Below, in pieces: positions 1 through 7,884 of a stretch of 64,000 bases of DNA. The notes beneath the pieces were generated by a model. The model was not told the DNA's origin and did not search any database. It was given only the letters and a program-made list of their open reading frames with translations. The stretch spans positions 17,245 to 81,244 of the forward strand of contig CAJYJH010000008.1 in NCBI GenBank assembly GCA_913775265.1, read 5' to 3'. The first letter of the stretch is position 1, and each line of letters opens with the position of its first letter. The translations under genes were made by a program, and so were the position numbers. The stretch comes from an uncultured Mucilaginibacter sp. (GTDB lineage: Bacteria > Bacteroidota > Bacteroidia > Sphingobacteriales > Sphingobacteriaceae).

Positions 1-509
1 CCCTCGGTAAAATGAGTTGCATCTACAAAATTGATTTTGCTGATGGTTAAAGCGCTCAGACCGTTACCATAATCTCCGCCACTGCTTCGCTCGTAGGCTC
101 GTTTTATTTTAAGGCTGCCGGTATAGGCATAGGCCGGGAACCAGTTGCCCTCGCCTAATTTGTAATCGTGGCTTTTGCCTTTGCTATCGGTTAACCAAAA
201 AGTTGATCCCTGTTTTTTCCATTTACCCCAGGCACGTGGGTGTTTAGCTTTGTCGGCTGCAACATTGAGATTTTCTAAAGCTTCAGCTCCGGCTTCCCAA
301 TACTCGCCGTTTTTAAATAATACTACTGGCTCAAAGGTAACGGCAGCCGGATAACCGCTTACAGCCCTGAAATACCAGCCCTCTACTGCTGGTGCAGCCA
401 TAACATGCTTTGGTGATTCAAAGATTCTTAAATATTTAACAGCAAAGGCTGGGGTGGCAAAGGAAGAGATTAAGAAGGCGACGGTTGCAACCGAATTTCT
501 GAAATGCAT
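1..509 (-). CDS. Secreted protein of unknown function (C-terminus cut by window edge)
   Basis: The frame is open from an ATG at 507-509 through base 1, so about 169 N-terminal residues are visible and the C-terminus lies outside. The first ~24 residues look like a Sec signal peptide (hydrophobic stretch ending ATPAFA), so the mature protein should be exported. The rest is rich in Trp, Tyr and Gly, with segments such as AAPAVEGWYFRAVSGYPAAV, HPRAWGKWKKQ and DYKLGEGNWFPAY. These suggest a beta-rich domain, but I do not recognise the family. No upstream partner gene is evident on this strand. It could be an envelope or extracellular carbohydrate-associated protein, but that is a guess. Coding status is fairly sure from the signal peptide and codon use. 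Confidence 0.75.
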   Translation of the reverse strand, partial: MHFRNSVATVAFLISSFATPAFAVKYLRIFESPKHVMAAPAVEGWYFRAVSGYPAAVTFEPVVLFKNGEYWEAGAEALENLNVAADKAKHPRAWGKWKKQGSTFWLTDSKGKSHDYKLGEGNWFPAYAYTGSLKIKRAYERSSGGDYGNGLSALTISKINFVDATHFTE

Positions 510-601
510 AAGCTTGGTTTTTATGTATCAGTTTCAACGACAAAACGCTTTAAATTGTAGAATGGTTTGAATGAAATTATAGGTAACAGGGATTCTGTTG
601 A

Positions 602-895
602 TCACAAAGGAGAAGCTATTGTTAAAATTTGAGCTGACGATATGTTGATTAGCAGTTCGGTTGCTTCACCTTTAACAGCCTCCAGAATCAGTGCAGTTTC
701 GGCAGTGTGATCCTCAGCATATTAAATCTGTTCTACAGCGTCAACTATGAATGCTTGCTGCTGATCATCATTCAACATAATGGTTGCACCTGGCTTAATT
801 TCGCCATTACCTGATTGGCCGGTAACAATGTGACCAATACCTACAACATGCATAACTTTGCTTACCTTGAAATATATGACTTTTGTTGATTCCAT
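602..895 (-). pseudogene. Stand-alone EF-Tu domain-2-like protein, broken by an in-frame TAA
   Basis: From the ATG at 893-895 the frame reads 57 residues and then TAA (722-724), then stays open for another 39 codons to TGA at 602-604. The first part contains GIGHIVTGQSGNGEIKPG, which resembles the beta-barrel domain 2 of EF-Tu (GxGTVVTGRVExGxIKxG). The part after the stop (ETALILEAVKGEATELL) resembles the following EF-Tu strand VGVLLRGIKREEIERG. Because the homology continues in the same frame across the stop, a single nonsense change (or a sequencing error) is the simplest reading. An intact version would be 97 aa, too short to hold a G domain. Its role is unknown; small stand-alone domain-2 proteins are not full elongation factors. 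Confidence 0.6.
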
Positions 896-1167
896 GCTAC
901 TTAAACTGCATTGTGCTTTGTTGAGTTACAAACGCATTCAATAACAAAACCATTATAGAGTAATAAAGTTAGGTTGACTGACAGCGCTATCCAACAGATT
1001 TCGTCGTCATGGATTTATATCTATCCGAAATATAATATTGAAGTTAGACGCTATAATACCTTGCTAAAACTGTGAGTGGCAATACCAGTCCCGTTTAATC
1101 AAACAATCTATCCAACTACATGTATCAGTTTTATAGTTAAGCAATACAAACGCTTAACTATAATATT

Positions 1168-1908
1168 ATGACTCCTTACGAACAACAAGCACATATCCAG
1201 TTACAGTTTTGGCAGCACCGGATGCAGAAAACACCTTCACTTACCGATAAGCTATCTAAATCAGTGCAAAACAAAATCAATGATTTTATTCCAGATAAAG
1301 TTCATCAGGCTATTACGGTGACCATAGAAAAGATGATTAAGGCGGTGCTGTTTGGCGCCAAGTATACTACCGGAGATATACCTGCGATGGACATGTCGCT
1401 GCAAATGCGCGAAGCATTGGTACGGCAAAAGATTGAAAACTACCAGAAAACAGCTACAGTAGAAGGCGCCATCACCGGTGCTGGTGGGTTTTTAATGGGC
1501 CTGGCAGATTTCCCGTTACTATTAGGGATCAAATTAAAGCTGTTGTTTGAAATTGCTGCCTTGTATGGTTATGACGTGAAGGATTATAAAGAACGTTTGT
1601 ACATCCTCTATATCTTTCAATTAGCTTTCTCCAGTCAGCAACGCCGAAATGAAGTTTACCAACTGGTAGCCGGATGGCAGGGCTACAGTGGCTCTTTGCC
1701 CGATGATGTTGCTGAGTTTGACTGGCGCATTTTTCAGCAGGAATATCGGGATTACATCGACCTGGCCAAAATGGCCCAATTGTTACCGGTAATCGGTGCT
1801 GCCGTAGGTGCTATTGCCAATTACAAATTGATAGATCAATTAGGCGATACGGCTATGAACTGCTACCGTTTGCGGCGCATCAGTCCTATGCAGATACTCA
1901 AAGGGTAA
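1168..1908 (+). CDS. EcsC family protein
   Basis: A 246-aa protein matching the EcsC family, named after the third gene of the Bacillus ecs transporter operon; the biochemical role of the family is not known. The typical features are a long N-terminal amphipathic region, a Gly-rich hydrophobic hairpin (GAITGAGGFLMGLADFPLLL, ~residues 100-119), the segment KLLFEIAALYGYD, and a C-terminal LLPVIGAAVGAIANYKLID that could insert in or lie on the membrane. A second, shorter EcsC-family gene lies at 28442-29023. The gene is alone on its strand and ends two bases before the convergent glycosyltransferase stop. Family call is good; function remains open. Confidence 0.85.
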   Translation: MTPYEQQAHIQLQFWQHRMQKTPSLTDKLSKSVQNKINDFIPDKVHQAITVTIEKMIKAVLFGAKYTTGDIPAMDMSLQMREALVRQKIENYQKTATVEGAITGAGGFLMGLADFPLLLGIKLKLLFEIAALYGYDVKDYKERLYILYIFQLAFSSQQRRNEVYQLVAGWQGYSGSLPDDVAEFDWRIFQQEYRDYIDLAKMAQLLPVIGAAVGAIANYKLIDQLGDTAMNCYRLRRISPMQILKG

Positions 1909-1910
1909 GG

Positions 1911-2876
1911 CTAAACAAACCAAACCTTGTACTTGATCAATCCATAAAAGTGCCAGTAAATAGAGGTAAACGGTATGATGGCTGAAGTGTATATCATTTC
2001 ACAAACATGAGATGCCGTATGTGATGTGTTGGCCAAGCGCCTAAGCGTAAATTGTAAAACTAACAAAAGCCATGCTGCTAAAGCAATCAAAGCGATGGTT
2101 GTGTTCATCATTATTAAACTCCCAAAGGCTACCAGCAAACTAACTACCATTATATAATAAGTGAATGGTGGCTTGGCTTGAATTTGCTGTTCATACAAAA
2201 CAGGATACTTTCTATAAAGCAACGCATTAAACAAAGTCTTTCTTTGTTCGCCAATGCTTACACCCCAGCGTGCTTCTCGCACCGGGTGTATAATTGCAGC
2301 TTTTTCTACTTTACGCAGAGGAATATTAGCCTCCAGTATTTTAAAATGCAAGTCACTATCCTCGCGCCAGGCCATGGTAAAACGCTCATCAAAGCCACTA
2401 ATTCGTTGCAGCGCTGCTTTGGTGCAGGCGCAATTTGCTGTAACAAAGTCGGCTGTTTCCAGTCCGGCAGTGTTTTGAGCAAAATCTGTAGGGTAGGGTG
2501 GTAACGGTACTATAACCTTGCCGGTAAATGCCGCTAATGTTTCGCCTTGCAATGCTTCCAGATAACCTATTAGCCAGTCGGGTGTTGGCAGCGTATCATC
2601 ATCGGTAAAAGCAATTAATTCTGCTCGTGCTTGTTGCCAGCCATGGTTGCGCGCAGCAGCTGGGCCTGCTTTTTTAGGTAGAGGTGAAAAACGAAGGTTT
2701 ACTGGTAGGTCTGTCCAATCGCTTAATGCTTGTTCAGTTACAGGGTCAGGGCCATCGCTCACTACAATGATTTCAAAATTTGCTAAGGGCAATGTCTGCT
2801 CACGCAGCGCCCCAATGCATTTAAAAAGCAGATCGGGGCGCCGGTAAGTAGGTATAACAACAGAAACGCGGAGCAT
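1911..2876 (-). CDS. Family 2 glycosyltransferase with C-terminal membrane segments
   Basis: A 321-aa GT-A fold transferase. Residues 5-14 (SVVIPTYRRP) are the nucleotide-binding start, GPAAARNHG at 71-79 and DDD at 92-94 form the metal/UDP-sugar binding motif, and the acidic pair E172-D173 in AWREDSDLHF is the usual acceptor-side or base motif. Two hydrophobic segments at ~240-285 should anchor it in the inner membrane with the catalytic domain in the cytoplasm. Its ATG overlaps the stop of the upstream carbamoyltransferase by one base (TAATG), so the two are translationally coupled. The donor sugar and acceptor cannot be deduced. Confidence 0.9.
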   Translation of the reverse strand: MLRVSVVIPTYRRPDLLFKCIGALREQTLPLANFEIIVVSDGPDPVTEQALSDWTDLPVNLRFSPLPKKAGPAAARNHGWQQARAELIAFTDDDTLPTPDWLIGYLEALQGETLAAFTGKVIVPLPPYPTDFAQNTAGLETADFVTANCACTKAALQRISGFDERFTMAWREDSDLHFKILEANIPLRKVEKAAIIHPVREARWGVSIGEQRKTLFNALLYRKYPVLYEQQIQAKPPFTYYIMVVSLLVAFGSLIMMNTTIALIALAAWLLLVLQFTLRRLANTSHTASHVCEMIYTSAIIPFTSIYWHFYGLIKYKVWFV

Positions 2877-4594
2877 TATTTTTCAATCACAAATGAACCA
2901 ATCACCAAGGCATCAAAAGGCGACGACCAAAAACACTCCACAGCATCGCGCGGTGTACATACAATAGGTTTACCTAAAGTGTTAAAAGATGTATTGACCA
3001 GTACCGGTACACCCGTTTTGCGTTGAAAGGCTTTCAATAAATCATAATAATTTTTATGTTGGCGTTCGTTTACGGTTTGTATGCGGGCTGTACCGTCGGT
3101 ATGGCGTACTGCCGGAATTTGATCAGCCTTTTCTGGTTTTACATCATATATAAACAGCATAAACGGCGAGTAACTCGCATTCTCAAACCAGTTGCCTGCT
3201 TCTTCTTCGAGCACCACCGGCGCTACCGGGCGAAAATCTTCACGGTCTTTTACTTCATTTAATCGCTGTTGCATAGCCGGACTGATTGGTGATGCTAAAA
3301 TAGATCGGCTACCTAACGCACGCGGACCAAATTCCATGCGGCCCTGGTACCAGCCAATAATTTTATCCTGCATCAGTATATCAGCAGTCTCTTCGGCAAT
3401 GTTGGTCAACTTGCGGTAAGGCACTTTCCAAAGCTTCAGCCATCTTTCGATTTCGGCATCAGTATATTCTGGCCCCCAATAGCAATGTTCCATCACAAAG
3501 TCGCGCTTAGTAGCCTTGCGTTGTTTTGCATCCACCCACAAGGCAGCGCCTAACGCCGTACCATCGTCGCCGGATGCAGGTTGCACCCAAATGTTTTGGA
3601 AAGCGCCTTTATCGCGTATGCGGGCATTAGCTACGCAATTTAGTGCCACTCCACCGGCCATACACAAGTTTTGCTCACCGGTTTCTTTTTGCAGCCAGTC
3701 GGTCAGTTCCAATAAAGTTTCTTCCAGCACTAATTGTAACGAGTGGGCAATGTTAAAATGGTGGGCCGTAAATTCTTCGTGGCGCAGGCGTTTAGGACCA
3801 AAGCGTTCAACAAAGTTTTTATTTTCGATGGTGTACTGTCCGTTCGCGCCAACTTTGATAATCTCCCTGAAGTCCTTTATAAACTCAGGCTTGCCGTAAC
3901 TGGCTAAGGCCATCACTTTGTATTCGTCTGATGAATGCAAGAAACCTAAGTGTGTTGTAACTTCTTCATACAACAAACCTAAGGAGTTAGGGAAGTTTAC
4001 CTGCCCTATACGTTTTAAGTCGTGTCCGTTGCCTACGCTGTAAGTGGTAGTAGCTTGCTCGCCACGTCCGTCAACCGTCATTACTGCTGCACGCTCAAAA
4101 GGAGAACAATTGAAAGCACTGGCCGCATGGGCCACATGGTGATCTACAAAATGCCATTTTTCGCGCGGCACGTTAGCACCAATAAAGCGTTGCTGCAAGT
4201 GATGAGGCCAGCCATCGTTTAACTGCCCAACGGCATTGATTATAGATGATAAAAACAAAGGATCCCAAACATTTAGCCAATCCTGATTAACCGGTTCAAT
4301 GCTCGGCTCAAATGGAATATCGATAGTGCCTTTGCCTTTATACCGTTCATTTATTAGTTGGTATGGGTCGAACGAATAGGCAATGTGGTCTACATCATTA
4401 ATATGGATGCCGGCAATTTTTAAACAATAATCAATAGCATGGAAAGGGAGTTCCCAAGTGCTGAAGGGTACCGGGCGTTTGCCGTGTTTGATATGGGTAA
4501 AGCGTTCGTCTTCAGTAGCGGCCAAGAGCTGACCATCTTTAATGATACACGCTGCCGAGTCGTGAAAGGCAGCGTTGATTCCTAAAGTGTACAT
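2876..4594 (-). CDS. NodU/CmcH/TobZ-type carbamoyltransferase
   Basis: A 572-aa protein of the O-carbamoyltransferase family, which transfers a carbamoyl group from carbamoyl phosphate through a carbamoyl-adenylate to a hydroxyl of a sugar or antibiotic. The N-terminal Kae1-like ASKHA domain starts GINAAFHDSAACI and carries the metal-binding HHVAHAASAF (H152, H153, H156) followed by MTVDGRGE. The C-terminal YrdC-like half contains GRMEFGPRALGSRSI and VPVLVNTSFN. Length is normal for the family. It is the first gene of a two-gene operon with the family 2 glycosyltransferase. The pair probably makes or decorates a glycan or small glycosylated metabolite (inference). Confidence 0.9.
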   Translation of the reverse strand: MYTLGINAAFHDSAACIIKDGQLLAATEDERFTHIKHGKRPVPFSTWELPFHAIDYCLKIAGIHINDVDHIAYSFDPYQLINERYKGKGTIDIPFEPSIEPVNQDWLNVWDPLFLSSIINAVGQLNDGWPHHLQQRFIGANVPREKWHFVDHHVAHAASAFNCSPFERAAVMTVDGRGEQATTTYSVGNGHDLKRIGQVNFPNSLGLLYEEVTTHLGFLHSSDEYKVMALASYGKPEFIKDFREIIKVGANGQYTIENKNFVERFGPKRLRHEEFTAHHFNIAHSLQLVLEETLLELTDWLQKETGEQNLCMAGGVALNCVANARIRDKGAFQNIWVQPASGDDGTALGAALWVDAKQRKATKRDFVMEHCYWGPEYTDAEIERWLKLWKVPYRKLTNIAEETADILMQDKIIGWYQGRMEFGPRALGSRSILASPISPAMQQRLNEVKDREDFRPVAPVVLEEEAGNWFENASYSPFMLFIYDVKPEKADQIPAVRHTDGTARIQTVNERQHKNYYDLLKAFQRKTGVPVLVNTSFNTLGKPIVCTPRDAVECFWSSPFDALVIGSFVIEK

Positions 4595-4908
4595 GCGGGA
4601 GTAGATGTTTTAATAGTTAAATGTTGTGTGAACACTTAAAAGATAAAACACCCCAAATAGTTTTAAAAGATTAATTTTAAATTAGTAGTTAATGTATTTG
4701 TGCTAAATAGAAAAAATAATTGCGCATATAATCGACATGCGTTATAAAATTTAGAAAGCTTGCAACATCAAATAATTGATTAGCGTAAAAGAGTATATAG
4801 CGGTTTAAAGCTGAATTCGCTTCAGGACCGGTAATACAAAGCCGATACTATTTCATAATTGCGTTAGAATCACTCGGAACATAAGTTTTAAGAGTTAAAT
4901 TCGATTGG
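4595..4908. other. Intergenic region without recognisable gene
   Basis: About 310 bases between the carbamoyltransferase start and the terminator of the next minus-strand gene. It is AT-rich and all frames are broken by frequent stops. It must hold the promoter of the carbamoyltransferase operon on the minus strand, but I found no clean TTTG-N19-TAnnTTTG match. Nothing else is recognisable. Confidence 0.6.
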
Positions 4909-4938
4909 AAGCCGCGCTGGTGCAAAGTAGCGCGGCTT
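4909..4938 (-). terminator. Hairpin terminator after the 4946-5527 gene
   Basis: A perfect 10-bp GC-rich inverted repeat (AAGCCGCGCT / AGCGCGGCTT) with a 10-base loop lies 8 bases past the stop of the minus-strand gene. The T-run after the stem is weak, so termination may be inefficient or the stem may only protect the 3' end. Confidence 0.6.
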
Positions 4939-4945
4939 GTTTGTA

Positions 4946-5527
4946 TTAATAGTCGTTTGTTTTAGCCCTATCACGCTCAGCAATCAAATTTTTAATAATT
5001 GTACCGTCTTGATACCCTAGGTTGATAAATAAGTTCTTGTCTATGGTAAGAGAAACAAAATTCTTATCTCCGTTAGAATTCACTGTAGACCAAAATGCAG
5101 CATATTGTGCCTTACCTGCCTTTATTGCGTTTAACTCCAAGCCATCGCCTAACTGATAGGGGTCATCAAAATTTCTAAAAACGGGAGTTTCTCCATAAGG
5201 AATTTTCAATTCTTTGACCATAGTTTCAAACTGATTGACCTCGTTATCTTGCTCTGGCTGATACAATACTTTAACATCATACAATTTGTCTTTATCAAAT
5301 TTAAGCATCATTAACACTGCTTTCCGTTGCGCAAAAGTAACGTCCTGATATGACAAGAGGTTATCTGGAGTGTTTAAAGTGCTTGGTGTAGCCCCTTTGG
5401 CTTTCATAGCTGCAGCCACCTCTTGTTTTGAAGTACCAAACCTGATGCTCCAAAAACCATCTATGTTTTTAGTTTGAGCAGTTCCAGCAAAGGGTACAAT
5501 TAGAAACAGGATCAGAAGTATTTTCAT
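4946..5527 (-). CDS. Small secreted protein of unknown function
   Basis: A 193-aa protein with a clear Sec signal peptide (MKILLILFLIVPFAGTAQ, cleavage near residue 18). The mature part begins with a module IRFGTSKQEVAAAMKAKG, reminiscent of short repeats in periplasmic proteins where a conserved GxSxxEVxxxL turn is followed by a beta strand; this resemblance is weak. The remainder alternates charged strands. No cysteine motif, metal site or membrane anchor is seen. It is a single-gene unit with its own terminator downstream. Function unknown. Confidence 0.8.
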   Translation of the reverse strand: MKILLILFLIVPFAGTAQTKNIDGFWSIRFGTSKQEVAAAMKAKGATPSTLNTPDNLLSYQDVTFAQRKAVLMMLKFDKDKLYDVKVLYQPEQDNEVNQFETMVKELKIPYGETPVFRNFDDPYQLGDGLELNAIKAGKAQYAAFWSTVNSNGDKNFVSLTIDKNLFINLGYQDGTIIKNLIAERDRAKTNDY

Positions 5528-5744
5528 GTGTTAAGTTTAATATGCAATAAATATATCACCTGTTTTCTTGCTGAGGGCATTACGGTGTAAAATCAGTTTA
5601 TTTCTTAGCAATAATTAACTGGAGGTTTCTTGTTTATTATCTAATAGTTTTCTTTCAAAAAAGTATCAACTTTAGACAATCCATTGTGCTTTTTCTCTTG
5701 TTTACTATAACGTCCCATAAAACCACTATCATTGTACAGCGGGC

Positions 5745-7637
5745 ATGACGATACAACAGATATTACAGCATTACTGGAAACATAGCGCTTTCCGGCCATT
5801 GCAGCAGCCGATTATTGAATCGGTGATACAGGGGCAGGATACACTGGCGTTGCTACCCACTGGTGGAGGCAAGTCGGTTTGTTACCAAGTGCCTGCTATG
5901 GCTATGGATGGGATATGCCTGGTAATCTCGCCGCTCATCGCGCTCATGAAAGATCAGGTTGATAACCTGAAAGCCAAGGGCATCGAAGCGATGGCCATTG
6001 TATCGGGCATGAACCGGCGCGAGGTAGACATTGCGTTGGATAATTGTATTTACGGTCCGGTTAAGTTTTTATACCTCTCGCCTGAGCGTTTGCTGAGCGA
6101 TCTGGTACGCGAGCGGATTAAGTACATGAAGGTTAATTTGATTGCAGTTGACGAAGCGCATTGTATTTCTCAATGGGGATACGATTTTCGTCCGCCTTAT
6201 TTGCATTTAGCCGAATTGCGCGAATTACATCCAAAGGTGCCGATATTGGCACTTACTGCTACGGCAACTGCCGAAGTCAGGGACGATATTCAGGATAAGT
6301 TAGCTTTCAGAGAGCGCAACGTTTTTCAACAAAGCTTCGAGCGCAAAAATATCAGTTACCGCGTTCAGCAAGATGAAAACAAGCTGCGCCGCATGCTCGA
6401 GGTAGCCCGCAGCGTAAAAGGTAGTGGTATTGTATATGTGCGGAGCCGTAAAGAAACGTTAGAGCTCTCCAAATTTTTTAATGATAACGGTGTAGCTGCT
6501 GATTATTACCATGCCGGTTTAGATGGCGACACGCGCAACGCTAAACAAGAGCAGTGGAAGAGTAATCACATCCGCATCATCATAGCTACCAATGCCTTCG
6601 GTATGGGTATTGATAAACCCGATGTGCGTTTTGTATTACACAAAGATCTGCCCGAGAGCCTCGAAGCCTATTACCAGGAGGCGGGCCGTGGCGGTCGAGA
6701 CGAGCAAAAGGCCTATGCGGTACTGCTGTACAGCGAAGCCGACCGTTTAAAGCAGGAACGAAACTTCGAAATCAGCTTTCCGTCGGTTGATGAAATTAAG
6801 CAGGTTTACCATTACCTGGCTAATTACTACCAATTGGCCTACGGTGCAGGGGAGGGGTTGAGTTTTGAACTCGATTTGGCCGATTTTTGTGGCCGGTTTA
6901 AACTGGATGCACTCAAGTCTTTAAACGCGCTTAAGTTTTTGGAGCAGGCCGAATATCTGTCATTTAATGAAAGTGTGTTTTTGCCGTCGCGTTTTCAGTT
7001 CGAAATTGCACATGAGCAGTTGTATAACTTCCAGATACAAAACCCGGCTTGGGATCCGTTCATCAAAACCTTGCTGCGCTCCTACGGCGGGGCTTTTGAT
7101 AATTATGTGCGCATCCGCGAATTTGATATTGCCCGGCGTACAAATCTCAGTGTACAGCAGGTCAACGAAGCTATGCAGCAACTAAACGATTACGGTGCGC
7201 TGAGTTACCAGCCGCAAACCGATAAGCCACAGGTTACTTATTTAAAGCCCCGGCAAACGTCGGCTAATTTATGGATCGACCGCCAGTACCTCGATACGCG
7301 CAAAGCTGTGTACCGAAAAAAGATGGAAGCTATGCTGGCCTACGTAAATACCGATAAATGCCGAAGTATTCAGTTATTAGCCTATTTTAACGAGCCAAAC
7401 GCACCTAAATGCGGCGTATGCGATGTTTGTCTGCGCGAAAAGCGTGAGCAAAAAGCGGAAGAGTTACACCAGCAAATTGCCGATGATATTATTGAGGCAG
7501 TTACCGCTGCACCGCTCAGCTTAGAGCAATTGGTGGGTGCGCTTACTAAAGGTAAAAGTAACGAAAGGCTTACCGTTATACGGCAATTGCTGGACGCGGG
7601 GCGTATCAAAAGTAATGGAGAAAAATACTATTTGTAG
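5745..7637 (+). CDS. recQ: ATP-dependent DNA helicase RecQ
   Basis: A 630-aa superfamily 2 3'-5' DNA helicase acting in recombination and fork repair. Visible motifs in order: Walker A LLPTGGGKSVCYQ (K43), DEAH box AVDEAHCISQWGYDFRP (D136-H139, followed by the RecQ aromatic-rich loop), motif III ALTATAT, motif V NAFGMGIDKPDVRFV and motif VI QEAGRGGRDE. The RecQ zinc cysteines sit at CRSIQLLAYFNEPNAPKCG followed by VCDVC. After the winged-helix region there is a short tail of ~70 residues. I do not see a canonical HRDC domain, so this is the shorter RecQ type; Bacteroidota often carry a second, longer RecQ. The gene stands alone. Confidence 0.96.
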   Translation: MTIQQILQHYWKHSAFRPLQQPIIESVIQGQDTLALLPTGGGKSVCYQVPAMAMDGICLVISPLIALMKDQVDNLKAKGIEAMAIVSGMNRREVDIALDNCIYGPVKFLYLSPERLLSDLVRERIKYMKVNLIAVDEAHCISQWGYDFRPPYLHLAELRELHPKVPILALTATATAEVRDDIQDKLAFRERNVFQQSFERKNISYRVQQDENKLRRMLEVARSVKGSGIVYVRSRKETLELSKFFNDNGVAADYYHAGLDGDTRNAKQEQWKSNHIRIIIATNAFGMGIDKPDVRFVLHKDLPESLEAYYQEAGRGGRDEQKAYAVLLYSEADRLKQERNFEISFPSVDEIKQVYHYLANYYQLAYGAGEGLSFELDLADFCGRFKLDALKSLNALKFLEQAEYLSFNESVFLPSRFQFEIAHEQLYNFQIQNPAWDPFIKTLLRSYGGAFDNYVRIREFDIARRTNLSVQQVNEAMQQLNDYGALSYQPQTDKPQVTYLKPRQTSANLWIDRQYLDTRKAVYRKKMEAMLAYVNTDKCRSIQLLAYFNEPNAPKCGVCDVCLREKREQKAEELHQQIADDIIEAVTAAPLSLEQLVGALTKGKSNERLTVIRQLLDAGRIKSNGEKYYL

Positions 7638-7884
7638 TTGCTTTAAATTAGCAAATTTGAAGTTGCTCCGGTAAAAAACTATCTTCTTAAAAACATCCAA
7701 TAATTTAATTGAGAAGGTAATAGTTTATTATTCAGACTTGTTACTGCTCCAAAAATGATTACTATTGTAACAGGCAAAACAAGTAGTTAGTTGCAGTGTT
7801 GGGGATTTAGTTATAAAGCAGATACTTCTACCGTTTTTGCTGCATTTACACAGAATCCAATGTCTTGCTTAAGACTCTCTAACT

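Noticed and set aside
722..724. TAA in the EF-Tu-like frame considered as recoding (selenocysteine or similar)
   Set aside because: Known stop recoding of that kind uses TGA or TAG, and no helper structure is visible; a nonsense mutation or read error is simpler.
2178..2847. Several plus-strand frames inside the glycosyltransferase
   Set aside because: They are antisense shadows; the minus-strand frame carries the complete GT-A motifs.
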